The notes: generated by a model not told the origin, from the sequence alone. DNA of 58,729 bases from CAYONP01 sp964405335 (GCA_964405335.1 CAYONP010000029.1:1-58729); one strand, 5' to 3'; shown: positions 8,045-16,889, counted from the first letter of the stretch. Numbers and translations are program-made.

Positions 8045-9522
8045 TGGCCGAGCTGCACGAGCTGACCCTCGAACAGGCCGCCGCCGCGCGTGACCGCGGC
8101 GAGGTGACCGCCCGCGAGCTGACCGAGGCGGCGCTGCGGCGGATCGAGGCGGTCGAGCCCGAGATCAACGCCTACCTGGCGGTCACCGCCGACCTGGCGC
8201 TGGACATGGCCGCCGCGGCCGACGCCCATCCGAGCGCCGGCACGCTGCGCGGCATTCCCGGCGCGCTGAAGGACATCATCAGCTTCCGCGGCGTGCAGAA
8301 CACCGCCGGCTCGCGCATCTTGGAGGGGTTCAAGCCGTTCTACGACGCGTTCGTCACCCGACAGCTCCGCGGTGACGGTTTCGTGCTGACGGGCAAGACC
8401 AACCTCGACGAGTATGCGATGGGCTCGTCGACCGAGAACAGCGGTTACGGCATCACGCGCAATCCGTTTGCGCCCGACTGCGTGCCGGGCGGCAGCTCGG
8501 GCGGCTCGGCCGCGGCGGTGGCCGCCGAAGAGGCCTGGTTCAGCCTCGGCACCGACACCGGTGGCAGCATCCGCCAGCCGGCCAGCTTGTGTGGGGTGGT
8601 CGGGGTCAAGCCGACCTACGGCCGGGTCAGCCGCTGGGGCGTGATTGCGATGGCCTCGAGCCTCGACCAGGTCGGGCCGTTCGCCCGCATGGTGAAGGAT
8701 GCGGCCATCGTGCTCGAGTGCATCGCCGGCCGCGACGCCGAGGACGCGACCTCGAGCGACCGGCCGGTGCCGAGCTACCGCGCCGCCTGCGGTCGCGAGG
8801 TGCGCGGGCTGAAGGTCGGCGTGCCGCGCGAGTACTTCATCGACGGCATGGAGCCGGCGGTCGAGACGGCGGTCCGCGCCGCCGTGGCTCAGCTCGAGAG
8901 CCTCGGTGTCGAACCGATCGAGATCAGTCTGCCGCACACCGAGTACGGGCTGGCGGTCTACTACATCATCATGCCCAGCGAGGTCTCGGCCAACCTGGCA
9001 CGGTATGACGGCATCCGGTTCGGCGTGCCGCAACCGGGCGGCAACATGTGGGAGGCTTACTGCAACACGCGTGGCAGTGGGTTCGGCGCGGAGGTCAAGC
9101 GGCGGATCATGCTTGGCACCTATGCCTTGAGCGCGGGCTATCAGGACGCCTACTACATCCGGGCGCAGAAGGTGCGGACGCTGATCCGCCGTGATTTCGA
9201 CCGGGCCTTCGAGCAGGTCGACGCGATCGTCTGTCCGGCCAGCCCGAGCACGGCGTTCGAGTTCGGCGCCAAGACCGACGATCCGCTGCAGATGTACCTG
9301 AGCGACGTGTTCACACTGCCGGCCAGTCTGGCCACGCTGCCGGGCATGTCGCTGCCGTGCGGGTTTGATGCGGCGGGCAAGCCCATCGGACTGCAAATCA
9401 TCGCGCCGCGCTGGGGCGAAGAGACGATGTTCAGCCTGGCCCATGCTTATGAGCAGAGCACGCCGCACAGTCACCCGCAGAATCGCCACCGCCTGCGCGT
9501 CGGCCAGGGAGCCACCCGATGA
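8044..9522 (+). CDS. gatA: Asp-tRNA(Asn)/Glu-tRNA(Gln) amidotransferase subunit A
   Basis: A 492-residue amidase-signature enzyme that releases ammonia from glutamine for the GatB active site. The catalytic Lys-cisSer-Ser triad is K76 (GALKD), S151 (PGGSSGGS) and S175 (DTGGSIRQPA), with the same spacing as in characterised GatA. The length is normal. It overlaps gatC by 1 bp and gatB by 4 bp (ATGA), so expression of the complex is tightly coupled. Confidence 0.97.
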   Translation: MAELHELTLEQAAAARDRGEVTARELTEAALRRIEAVEPEINAYLAVTADLALDMAAAADAHPSAGTLRGIPGALKDIISFRGVQNTAGSRILEGFKPFYDAFVTRQLRGDGFVLTGKTNLDEYAMGSSTENSGYGITRNPFAPDCVPGGSSGGSAAAVAAEEAWFSLGTDTGGSIRQPASLCGVVGVKPTYGRVSRWGVIAMASSLDQVGPFARMVKDAAIVLECIAGRDAEDATSSDRPVPSYRAACGREVRGLKVGVPREYFIDGMEPAVETAVRAAVAQLESLGVEPIEISLPHTEYGLAVYYIIMPSEVSANLARYDGIRFGVPQPGGNMWEAYCNTRGSGFGAEVKRRIMLGTYALSAGYQDAYYIRAQKVRTLIRRDFDRAFEQVDAIVCPASPSTAFEFGAKTDDPLQMYLSDVFTLPASLATLPGMSLPCGFDAAGKPIGLQIIAPRWGEETMFSLAHAYEQSTPHSHPQNRHRLRVGQGATR

Positions 9523-10955
9523 GCGAGTGGCTGCCAGTCATCGGCTTGGAGGTCCACACCCAGCTCTTGACCCAGAGCAAGATGTTCAGTGCCTGCCCAG
9601 CGGTCTATGCCGGGGCTGAGCCGAACACCTATGTTGATGCTGTCTCATTGGGCATGCCGGGGGTGCTGCCGGTGGTCAATCGGCAGGCCATCGAGTATGG
9701 CATCATGGCCGCCCTGGCCCTCGGCTGCGAGGTACCTGAGTGGACCTGGTTCGAGCGCAAGAACTACCCTTACCCCGACCTGCCCAAGGGCTATCAGTTG
9801 ACTCAGTATCAGAAGCCGATTGGCGAGCATGGCAGGCTCGACATCGGCACCCGTGAGGTGGGTATCACACGAGTCCACCTCGAAGAGGACACCGGCAAGA
9901 TCCTGCATGTCGGTGGGGTCTCGCTGATTGACTTCAACCGCAGCGGTGTGCCGCTGATGGAGATTGTCACCGAGCCCGACTGCCGTAGTTCTGATGAGGC
10001 AGTGGCCTATCTGCGTAAGCTACGGGATATTCTGGTGTTCCTCGGCATTGCCTCGGGCCGGCTCGAAGAGGGGGCCATGCGGCTGGAGGCCAACGTCTCG
10101 GTGCGGACTCCCGAAGAGGCTGAGCAGGGCATTCTCCGCAAACGGTGCGAGGTCAAGAACCTCAACAGCTTCGAGTCGGTCAAGCAGGCTCTGGAGTACG
10201 AGATTGACCGGCAGTCTCGGCTCTATGAGCAGGGCGAACCCGTCATTCAGGCCACCCTCGGCTGGGATACTCAGCGCAACCGAACGGTAATGCAGCGGAC
10301 CAAGGAAGAAGCCGACGACTACCGCTACTTCCCCGAGCCCGACCTGCCACCGCTGAGACTCACCTCTGAGTTTGTAGACTCAATCCAGTCCCGCCTCCCT
10401 CGGCTACGGCATGAGATCATCGACGACTACCAGAGCCGGCTCGGGCTAGATGCTTACCGGGCTGAGCTGCTGACACAGAGCCCCTCGTTTGCCCACTACT
10501 TTGAGACTGCAATTGCAGTCTATGACAACATCGAGCGGGTAGCCAACCTGTTGCTCGGTGACGTGATGGCCAATGTCAATGAACAGCAGCTATCCACTGA
10601 ACGGTGCGAAGACTGGCCACTGCCATCGGACAAGCTGGCCGAGTTGGCTCGTCAGTGGGAAGCAGGTGAGATCACCGGTCCGCAACTCAAGCAGTTGCTG
10701 GCCGAGGTCTTCACGGCAGGCAAGCCGGTGTCTGACCTGGAGGCGATCAAGCAGCACCTGGGCATCGAAGTGCTCAGTGACCTCGGTCCGGTGATCGACC
10801 AGGTGCTGGCCGAGAACCAGGATGCGGTCGAGAAGATCCGCAACGGTGAGCAGCGGGTGATGGGCTTCCTGGTCGGCCAGGTGATGAAGGCCACCCGTGG
10901 TCAGGCCGATCCCAAGCAGGTGGGCGAGTTGGTCCGGAGCAGGCTTGAGGACTGA
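9519..10955 (+). CDS. gatB: Asp-tRNA(Asn)/Glu-tRNA(Gln) amidotransferase subunit B
   Basis: A 478-residue subunit that activates the misacylated tRNA side chain with ATP and amidates it. Family motifs visible are GLEVHTQL near the start, YPDLPKGYQLTQYQ-like text in the kinase-like core, RLEEGAMRLEANVSVR and the C-terminal YqeY-like helical domain ending in MKATRGQADP. Its synonymous codons are visibly less GC-biased than those of gatA and the gene downstream. It overlaps gatA by 4 bp. Confidence 0.97.
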   Translation: MSEWLPVIGLEVHTQLLTQSKMFSACPAVYAGAEPNTYVDAVSLGMPGVLPVVNRQAIEYGIMAALALGCEVPEWTWFERKNYPYPDLPKGYQLTQYQKPIGEHGRLDIGTREVGITRVHLEEDTGKILHVGGVSLIDFNRSGVPLMEIVTEPDCRSSDEAVAYLRKLRDILVFLGIASGRLEEGAMRLEANVSVRTPEEAEQGILRKRCEVKNLNSFESVKQALEYEIDRQSRLYEQGEPVIQATLGWDTQRNRTVMQRTKEEADDYRYFPEPDLPPLRLTSEFVDSIQSRLPRLRHEIIDDYQSRLGLDAYRAELLTQSPSFAHYFETAIAVYDNIERVANLLLGDVMANVNEQQLSTERCEDWPLPSDKLAELARQWEAGEITGPQLKQLLAEVFTAGKPVSDLEAIKQHLGIEVLSDLGPVIDQVLAENQDAVEKIRNGEQRVMGFLVGQVMKATRGQADPKQVGELVRSRLED

Positions 10956-10980
10956 GCCGATCGTCGCCCACCATCCAACG

Positions 10981-11040
10981 GACCGCCGGCTTCCAGCCGG
11001 CATCGGCCCGGACCGCCGTTTCCCAGCCGGCATCGGCCCG
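10981..11040 (+). repeat. Two-copy 30-bp tandem repeat
   Basis: Two adjacent 30-bp units, 10981-11010 and 11011-11040, agree at 27 of 30 positions. Each carries a CCGGC...GCCGG-type dyad in the first unit and ends in CAGCCGGCATCGGCCCG. It sits between the gatB stop and the first convincing start of the next gene. The downstream frame is open through it (DRR-L/F-PAGIGP twice), so it may be either intergenic or translated. Confidence 0.85.
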
Positions 11041-11064
11041 TTCGGCGAACGGGCCCTACCACTG

Positions 11065-12840
11065 TTGGCGGTCCTCCTCAGCGTGGTGACCTCGATGGCC
11101 GAGCCGATCCTGCGCACACCCGGCGTCCACCTGTTCGACCCCGACGGCGGCGCGCAGCGCTGGCTGGGGCCTGGTGGCCAGCCGGACTGGCTGCCCGACA
11201 GCCGCGGTCTCATCCTCACGGCCGCCCACGGTTCGCTCGCTGGCCCGCCGTTCGGGCCGCTCTACCGCGTTGACGCGATGAGCCGCGCGGCCGCCGGGCT
11301 GAGCCAGAACGTGCCCTACGGCTGCCCGCGCGTCTCGCCCAGCGGCACGCTGATGGCGGTACTCGCCGCCGCGCGCGGCGAGGCGGCGCTCCAGGTGGTC
11401 GACACCGCCGGGGCGAAGCCGCTCGGCGCGCCGCTCCGGCTCGGCCCGCTGCGACCGGCGCTGGCCGAGGCCTTCGCCTGGCTGCCCGGCGAGGATCGAC
11501 TGCTCGTCTGCGTCACCGATGGCGGCGAGGCGCAGGTCGGGCTGTTCCTGTTCGATCCACTCGCCGGCACGATCGAGCGGCGAGCCACCGGTGCCGGCGG
11601 CGACGGGGTCTGGCCGTCACCCGACGGCACCTCGGCGGCGGTGCGGGTCGGCGGCCAGCTCGCGGTAGTGCCGCTGACCGACGAGCTGCTCGTCGCCGAC
11701 GGCTTCGGCCCAGCGCCCGAGCCGCCGGCGCCGCGCATCGTCTGGAGCGACGACGGCAGCCTGATCGACGCCGTGCGCTGGCAGCCCGACGGCCAGGGCC
11801 TCTGGCTCGCGTTGGTCAGGAACGGCGCCGGTCGGCTCGCCCAGCGCAACCTCGACGGCGGCACACTGGCTCACCACCCACTGCCGGGCGAGCCGCTCTC
11901 GCGGGTGGCCCTCGGCGAGCAGGCGGCCTGGCTGCTGGCCCGCGTCGACGGCGCGGCGCGGCTGCTACGCATCGACCTGGCCGACGGCACGGCGGCGACG
12001 CTGGCGACCATCGCCGACGGCGTGCCGGTTGAGGCCGGCGACGGCTGGCCCGCGCCGCGGCCGGCGCTCTCGCCCGATGGCGCGCGGCTGGCCGTCTCGC
12101 TTGGCCGGACCGACCGCTGGGGCATCACCGACAGCGACATCCTGCGCGTGCCCGACACCACGGTCAGCGGGCGGTCGGTGACCTGCACGCGGCGCGGGCG
12201 GAACGTCGGCGCGAGCGGCGTGGTGTTCGATTCGGCGGCGCTGGCCTTCGCCGGGCGGGGCAAGCCGGCCGCCGACAGCCCGGTGGTCGGCGACACGCGG
12301 CCGGGCGGCTTCCGCTGGCAGCGCCCCTCGCCGCCGCGCTGGGTGGTGCTGCACCACACCGCAACCAACAGCGACGGGGGCAGCCTGAACGCCCTGACCT
12401 CGAATGGCAACGGCAAGATCAGCCAGCTTTATTCGGACATCACGCCCGGCCGCGACCTGCCCGGCGAGCCGGGCACCATTTCGGTCCACTACCTGGTCCG
12501 CCGCGACGGGACGGTGGTTCAGTTGGTCGAAGAGCGCTACATCGCCCGCCACGCCGGCACGGGCCAATGGCGCAACAGCGGGCCGATCTACGATTTCAAC
12601 GTCGAGAGCATCGGGATCGAGATCGTCTCGGTGGGCAACGACTACACCACCGCGCAGGTGCGCTCGGTCGGCCGGCTGGTGGGCGACATCTGCCGGCGTC
12701 AGGCCATCCCGCTCGAGCACGTCGCTGGAACGTCGTTCGTCGAAGGGGTGATCTACCACAAGGACTTCGCCGGCGGCCTGCGCGGCAAGCCCGACCCGGC
12801 GGGCTGGCCCTGGGCGGCGATGTTGGCGCACGCCCGGTAG
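11065..12840 (+). CDS. Secreted beta-propeller protein fused to N-acetylmuramoyl-L-alanine amidase domain
   Basis: The first two thirds show repeated PD40/WD40-like blades (SPSGTLMAVLAA, SPDGTSAAVRV, WQPDGQGLWLA, SPDGARLAVSLG). The last 170 or so residues are an amidase_2/PGRP-type domain with the zinc-site HHTA motif, a conserved ARHAGTG, an SIGIEIV strand and a terminal KPDPAGWPW motif. The amidase would cut the bond between MurNAc and the stem peptide. A hydrophobic stretch (LPLLAVLLSVVTSMA) just before ATG 11095 looks like a signal peptide. The start is therefore placed at TTG 11065, but CTG 11062, TTG 10945 (behind GGAG) and ATG 11095 are alternatives. Domain calls are firm; the start is not. 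Confidence 0.8.
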   Translation: MAVLLSVVTSMAEPILRTPGVHLFDPDGGAQRWLGPGGQPDWLPDSRGLILTAAHGSLAGPPFGPLYRVDAMSRAAAGLSQNVPYGCPRVSPSGTLMAVLAAARGEAALQVVDTAGAKPLGAPLRLGPLRPALAEAFAWLPGEDRLLVCVTDGGEAQVGLFLFDPLAGTIERRATGAGGDGVWPSPDGTSAAVRVGGQLAVVPLTDELLVADGFGPAPEPPAPRIVWSDDGSLIDAVRWQPDGQGLWLALVRNGAGRLAQRNLDGGTLAHHPLPGEPLSRVALGEQAAWLLARVDGAARLLRIDLADGTAATLATIADGVPVEAGDGWPAPRPALSPDGARLAVSLGRTDRWGITDSDILRVPDTTVSGRSVTCTRRGRNVGASGVVFDSAALAFAGRGKPAADSPVVGDTRPGGFRWQRPSPPRWVVLHHTATNSDGGSLNALTSNGNGKISQLYSDITPGRDLPGEPGTISVHYLVRRDGTVVQLVEERYIARHAGTGQWRNSGPIYDFNVESIGIEIVSVGNDYTTAQVRSVGRLVGDICRRQAIPLEHVAGTSFVEGVIYHKDFAGGLRGKPDPAGWPWAAMLAHAR

Positions 12841-12892
12841 CGGTGGCCCCGCCCGACGGCCGGCACGCCGACAGGGGCCGGCGCCCAGGCAT

Positions 12893-13087
12893 GCCGGTCG
12901 GCGCATTGCGATGCGCCGCTACAGGAACCGCACGTCTACAGTTGTAGGGGCGCATGGCAATGCGCCCGTCGGCGGCGTGGTTGGCCAGGCGGCGCACTGC
13001 CGGGCCGGTCGGCGCATTGCGATGCGCAGCTACGATTGTAGTCTGGGCTTGGGGACGGCGGGCCACCGGGCCAATGGCACTGTCCCC
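12893..13087. repeat. Cluster of short palindromic intergenic repeats
   Basis: Within the 312-bp gene-free stretch 12841-13152, a 24-bp direct repeat beginning GCCGGTCG and ending in the near-palindrome GCGCATTGCGATGCGC occurs at 12893-12916 and 13004-13027. Between them lies a perfect 8-bp stem, GGGCGCAT-GGCA-ATGCGCCC (12948-12967). A further dyad, GGGGAC (13051-13056) / GTCCCC (13082-13087), abuts the downstream promoter. These look like REP-type extragenic palindromes; no coding potential is visible. Confidence 0.8.
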
Positions 13088-13096
13088 GGTTACGGT

Positions 13097-13125
13097 TTGA
13101 CCGTCGGTCGGCGCGGGCTTATACT
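13097..13125 (+). promoter_or_regulatory. Sigma-70-type promoter of the amidohydrolase operon
   Basis: TTGACC (13097-13102) and TATACT (13120-13125) with 17-bp spacing, followed by GCCGCCGGC and GGAGGTG. It is a close sequence twin of the gatC promoter region. Confidence 0.8.
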
Positions 13126-13152
13126 GCCGCCGGCGGCCGGCGGAGGTGATGG

Positions 13153-13995
13153 TTGGCTCGGTTCATCGACACCCACATGCACCTTGGCCGTGTGTGGTGT
13201 GGCGCCGAGCCGTTCAGCGCCGACGAGATGCTCCGCTGGATGGACGACCATGACATCGAACGCAGCGTCGTCCTGCCGCTCGAATCGCCCGAGGCGTCGA
13301 GCTATCCGCTGACCACCACCGACGCGCTCGCCGCCGCGGCGGGGCACCCCGACCGGTTCATTGCCTTCTGCGTCTTCGACCCGCGCGTCGCCGTGCCCGA
13401 CCGCGAGCGCGACTTCCCGGCGATCGTCCGCGAGTATGTCGACCAGGGCGCAGCCGGCTTCGGCGAGGTGAAGTGCGGCCTGCCGCTCGATGATCCGCGG
13501 CTGCAGCTTCAGTTCGCCGCCTGCAATGAGCTGGGCCTGCCGGTCTTGCTCCACCTCGACGGCGAGCGGTGCCTCGACGACGTGCGCCTGAGCCGGCTCG
13601 AGGCGACGCTGGCGCGCTTTCCCCAGGCGATCTTCATCGGCCACGCGCCGGGGTTCTGGGGCGCTGTCTCGGGTGACTTCCGCGACGACGAGCGGACCGG
13701 TTATCCCAAGCGGCCGGTGGCGCCGGGCGGAGCGGTGCCGCGGCTGCTCGAGGCCTATCCGAACCTGATGGCCGACCTGTCGGCCGGCTCGGGGGCGAAC
13801 GCCATCAGCCGCGACCGCGAGCACGGCCGGGCGTTTCTCGAGCGCTACGCCGACCGGCTGCTGTTTGCCACCGATCTCCTGATGCAGGGCCAGGAGGTGC
13901 CGCAGTTCGAGCTGCTGGCCTCGCTGGACCTTCCCGCTGAGGTTCTCGATCCGATCTCGCGGGGCAACGCCGAGCGACTGCTGAATCTGGCCTGA
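13153..13995 (+). CDS. Amidohydrolase-family TIM-barrel protein (amidohydrolase_2 type)
   Basis: A 280-residue metal-dependent hydrolase or decarboxylase fold. The N-terminal strand carries the metal-binding H8-x-H10 (DTHMH). Further conserved elements are GFGEVKCGL, a VLLHLDG strand, an IFIGHAPGFW strand and the C-terminal LLFATDLL strand supplying the catalytic Asp. The TTG at 13153 is chosen because it follows GGAGGTG (13142-13148) and is in frame; the ATG at 13149 is out of frame. It heads a unit with the epimerase and the glycosyltransferase fusion. The substrate is not identifiable. Confidence 0.85.
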   Translation: MARFIDTHMHLGRVWCGAEPFSADEMLRWMDDHDIERSVVLPLESPEASSYPLTTTDALAAAAGHPDRFIAFCVFDPRVAVPDRERDFPAIVREYVDQGAAGFGEVKCGLPLDDPRLQLQFAACNELGLPVLLHLDGERCLDDVRLSRLEATLARFPQAIFIGHAPGFWGAVSGDFRDDERTGYPKRPVAPGGAVPRLLEAYPNLMADLSAGSGANAISRDREHGRAFLERYADRLLFATDLLMQGQEVPQFELLASLDLPAEVLDPISRGNAERLLNLA

Positions 13996-14010
13996 GCGAG
14001 ACTCAGCCGT

Positions 14011-14033
14011 GCCGGGCGGCTCTAATGCCCGGC
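14011..14033 (+). other. Hairpin between amidohydrolase and epimerase genes
   Basis: A perfect 7-bp stem, GCCGGGC/GCCCGGC, with a 9-nt loop. No T-run follows, so it is not a standard terminator. Its 3' arm runs into the GGCGGAG ribosome site of the epimerase gene. Confidence 0.5.
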
Positions 14034-14046
14034 GGAGTGCCGACTG

Positions 14047-15024
14047 GTGAAGGTGTTGGTGACCGGCGGCGCGGGCTTCATCGGCTCGCATCTGACCGAG
14101 CGGCTGCTCGAGCGTGGCGACGAGGTCTGCGTGGTCGATAACCTGGCCACCGGCACGTACCACAACATCCAGCCCTTTGCCGACCACGAGCGGTTCCGGC
14201 TGCTGGTCACCGAGATCACCGATCGGCCGACGCTCGAGCGCGAGGTGATGTGGGCCGATCAGGTCTACCACCTCGCCGCGGCGGTCGGTGTGCGGCTGAT
14301 TGTCGAGGAGCCGGTGCGCACGATTGCGACCAACATCATCGGCACCGAGGTGGTGCTCGGGCTGTGCGCGAAGCACCACAAGCCGACTTTCCTGGCCTCG
14401 ACCTCGGAGGTCTACGGCAAGCTCGCGGAGGTGCCGTTCCGCGAGGAGGCGGCGAGCGTGATCGGCCCGTCGACGACCAATCGCTGGGCCTATGCCTGCG
14501 CCAAGATGATGGACGAGTTCCTGGCCCTGGCGTACCATGCGGAGCGGGGCTTGCCGGTGGTCATCGCACGGCTGTTCAACACGGTCGGACCGCGGCAGCG
14601 CGGGCGCTATGGGATGGTCATCCCGACGTTCGTGCAGCAGGCGCTGGCCCACCGTCCGGTGACCATCCACGGTAGCGGCGAGCAGACGCGCTGCTTTGCC
14701 TATGTCGGCGACGTGATCGGCGGCATCCTCGGCCTGATGGCCGAACCGCGGGCCAACGGTCAGGTGTTCAACCTCGGCAATGACGAAGAGGTCAGCATCG
14801 CCGACCTGGCGGCGCGCATCCGCGACGCCGCCGAGAGCCGCAGCGAGCTGGTCCTGATTCCGTATGAGCAGGCCTGGAAATCGGGCTTTGAGGACATGCA
14901 GCGGCGGGTACCCTGTCTCGATAAGGCACGAGCGCTGATCGGTTATCAGCCGAAGGTGAACCTGGACGGGATCATCGAGCGGGTGGTCTCGTATTACCGG
15001 GAGAACCCCGAGGCGCCGCGATAG
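14047..15024 (+). CDS. NAD-dependent sugar-nucleotide epimerase/dehydratase (extended SDR)
   Basis: A 325-residue cytoplasmic enzyme of the extended short-chain dehydrogenase family. It shows the dinucleotide motif GGAGFIG (residues 7-13), D31 for NAD ribose binding, the catalytic STS (118-120) and Y149-x3-K153, and the RLFNTVGPRQ segment typical of UDP-glucuronate decarboxylase and UDP-sugar epimerase relatives. It lies 2 bp before the next, glycosyltransferase gene, so a role in surface-polysaccharide precursors is likely. The GTG start follows GGCGGAG. Which sugar nucleotide it uses cannot be decided by eye. Confidence 0.88.
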   Translation: MKVLVTGGAGFIGSHLTERLLERGDEVCVVDNLATGTYHNIQPFADHERFRLLVTEITDRPTLEREVMWADQVYHLAAAVGVRLIVEEPVRTIATNIIGTEVVLGLCAKHHKPTFLASTSEVYGKLAEVPFREEAASVIGPSTTNRWAYACAKMMDEFLALAYHAERGLPVVIARLFNTVGPRQRGRYGMVIPTFVQQALAHRPVTIHGSGEQTRCFAYVGDVIGGILGLMAEPRANGQVFNLGNDEEVSIADLAARIRDAAESRSELVLIPYEQAWKSGFEDMQRRVPCLDKARALIGYQPKVNLDGIIERVVSYYRENPEAPR

Positions 15025-15053
15025 GCGTGACGGGTTCTGGGGAGGCAGACCAG

Positions 15054-16889
15054 GTGGCGGAGCTGGCCCGCGTGCTCCTGGCCGGACTGGCGGCGTACGC
15101 CGCGGCGAGACTGTTCACGCCGCTGACCGTGCGGTATGCCACCCGCCGCGGCTGGCTGCACCACCCGCGCGCCGACCGCTGGAGCCAGCGCACCGTCGCC
15201 TTGATGGGCGGCATCGCCATCTGCGGCGCCACGCTGGTCGGCCTGCTCGGACTCGGCGGCGCGTTCGACTTCCGCATCGGCGCGCTGATTCTCGCCAGCC
15301 TGTTCATGTTCGTCGTCGGCGCGGTCGATGACCGAGTTTCGCTCGCACCGCACATCAAGCTGCTGACCCAAGTGCTGGCCGCCGTGCTGCTCGTGCACGC
15401 GGGCTTCCGCATCGGCCTGCCCGAGCCGTGGCCGGCGGCGATCGACCCGCTGCTGACCATCTTCTGGCTGGTCGGCATCGGCAACGCGTTCAACCTGCTC
15501 GACAACATGGATGGCCTGTGCGCCGGCATCGCCGGCATCGCCGCCGGGTTCTTGGCTTTGCTGCAACTGGCCGCCGGCAATCTCGGCCCGGCCGTCGCCG
15601 CGGCCGCCCTGGCCGGCGCCTGCCTCGGCTTCCTGCGCTTCAACCAGCACCCCGCGACCATCTTCATGGGTGACTGCGGCAGCCTGTTCATCGGCTTCTT
15701 CCTCGCCGGCGCCGTGCTGCTCAAGCCGGGCGACGGCGTCGGCCGCGGACTGCTCAGCGTGCTCGCCCTGCCCGTCCTGCTGATGCTCATTCCGCTCACC
15801 GACACGATGTTCGTGACCGTCATGCGCAAACTGCACTGCCGGCCGGTGAGCCAGGGCGGGCGCGACCACACCAGCCATCGCCTGGTCGCCATCGGCCTCA
15901 GCGAGCCGCGCGCGGTGCGCCTGCTCTACCTGCTGGCCGTCTGCGGCGGGCTGGCCGCCGTGGCGGTGCAGCAGCTCGACTGGTACCTGTCGACCCTCGG
16001 CGTTGCCGCGGTGCTGTTCGTCGCCGGCGTGCTGGCCTGGACGCTCGGCGGCGTGCGCGTCTACCCCGACGGCGACAAACTGACCGACCTGCTGGCCCAA
16101 ACTCCCCTGCCTATCCTGGCTCAGCACCGTTACCGCCGCCGGCTCGGCGAGGTGCTGGTCGATACCGTCGGCATCAGCACCGCCTACTATGTGGCCAGCG
16201 CGCTGCGCTACGAGGGCGCGCTCGCGGCGCCGCACCAGTTGCAGCTCTTCCGCGAGACGCTGCCCATCGTCCTCGGCTGCCACCTGCTGGCCTATGCGCT
16301 GGCCGGCGTCTACCGCGGCATCTGGCGCTACACCAGCGTCAGCGACCTGCCCAAGTTCGTCCGCGCCAGCTCACTCGGCCTGCTGCTGACGGTCATCGCC
16401 CTTGCCGCGACGGGGCATCTGGCCGGCATGTCGCGCTCGGTGCTGGCCATCAACCTGCTCGTCCAGCTCACCCTGCTGGCCGGCACGCGGGTCAGCCTGA
16501 AGCTGCTCAAGGACCGCCTGGTGGCCATGCGCGAGCCGCGCGGCGGGCGGGTGCTGGCGGTCGGCACCGGGCCCGGCGCGGCGCTCGAACTGCGCCGGCT
16601 GCGCGAGCAGGAGCGCGAGCCGGTCTCGATCGTTGGACTGATTGGCGAGCGCGACACCATCGTTGGGCTGACGCTGATGGGCATCCCCGTGCTGGGCACG
16701 CCGGCGACCGCCGCGGAGGTCATCGCCAAGCACCCGGTCGACGAGGTGATGCTGCTCGACGAGAGCTTCCCCGCCTCGCTGGCCAAGCAGGTCTACGAGG
16801 CCGCCGCCGCCGCCGGGGTGGCCATTCGGATGGTCAAACGGACGGTCGAGTCGGCGCCGGCCTACGCCGATGTCAGCGCCGCCGGCTAA
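15054..16889 (+). CDS. WecA/MraY-type phospho-sugar transferase fused to the N-terminal half of a CapD/WbpM-like protein
   Basis: Residues about 1-320 are a polytopic polyprenyl-phosphate HexNAc-1-phosphate transferase: D92-D93 (VDDR), NxFNLLDNMDG near 143-154, FMGDCGS and the catalytic loop GGRDHTSHR. From about residue 355 there are further membrane segments with the WRYTSVSDL motif and then a nucleotide-binding fold (VLAVGTGPGA, about residue 500; a VLGTPATA strand). This matches the membrane and PglD-like part of FlaA1/CapD/WbpM proteins, but the C-terminal SDR dehydratase domain is absent. GTG 15054 is preferred over GTG 15027 because GGGGAGG lies 8 nt before it. The stop overlaps that of convergent purA. 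Confidence 0.85.
   Translation: MAELARVLLAGLAAYAAARLFTPLTVRYATRRGWLHHPRADRWSQRTVALMGGIAICGATLVGLLGLGGAFDFRIGALILASLFMFVVGAVDDRVSLAPHIKLLTQVLAAVLLVHAGFRIGLPEPWPAAIDPLLTIFWLVGIGNAFNLLDNMDGLCAGIAGIAAGFLALLQLAAGNLGPAVAAAALAGACLGFLRFNQHPATIFMGDCGSLFIGFFLAGAVLLKPGDGVGRGLLSVLALPVLLMLIPLTDTMFVTVMRKLHCRPVSQGGRDHTSHRLVAIGLSEPRAVRLLYLLAVCGGLAAVAVQQLDWYLSTLGVAAVLFVAGVLAWTLGGVRVYPDGDKLTDLLAQTPLPILAQHRYRRRLGEVLVDTVGISTAYYVASALRYEGALAAPHQLQLFRETLPIVLGCHLLAYALAGVYRGIWRYTSVSDLPKFVRASSLGLLLTVIALAATGHLAGMSRSVLAINLLVQLTLLAGTRVSLKLLKDRLVAMREPRGGRVLAVGTGPGAALELRRLREQEREPVSIVGLIGERDTIVGLTLMGIPVLGTPATAAEVIAKHPVDEVMLLDESFPASLAKQVYEAAAAAGVAIRMVKRTVESAPAYADVSAAG

Noticed and set aside
12893..13087. CRISPR array
   Set aside because: Only two copies of a 24-bp repeat with an 87-bp interval holding a different palindrome; no cas genes.
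13149..13200. ATG 13149 as start of the amidohydrolase
   Set aside because: Out of frame with the conserved DTHMH text; TTG 13153 is in frame and properly spaced from GGAGGTG.
14011..14033. Intrinsic terminator after the amidohydrolase gene
   Set aside because: The stem is good but no T-run follows, and the 3' arm runs into the next gene's ribosome site.
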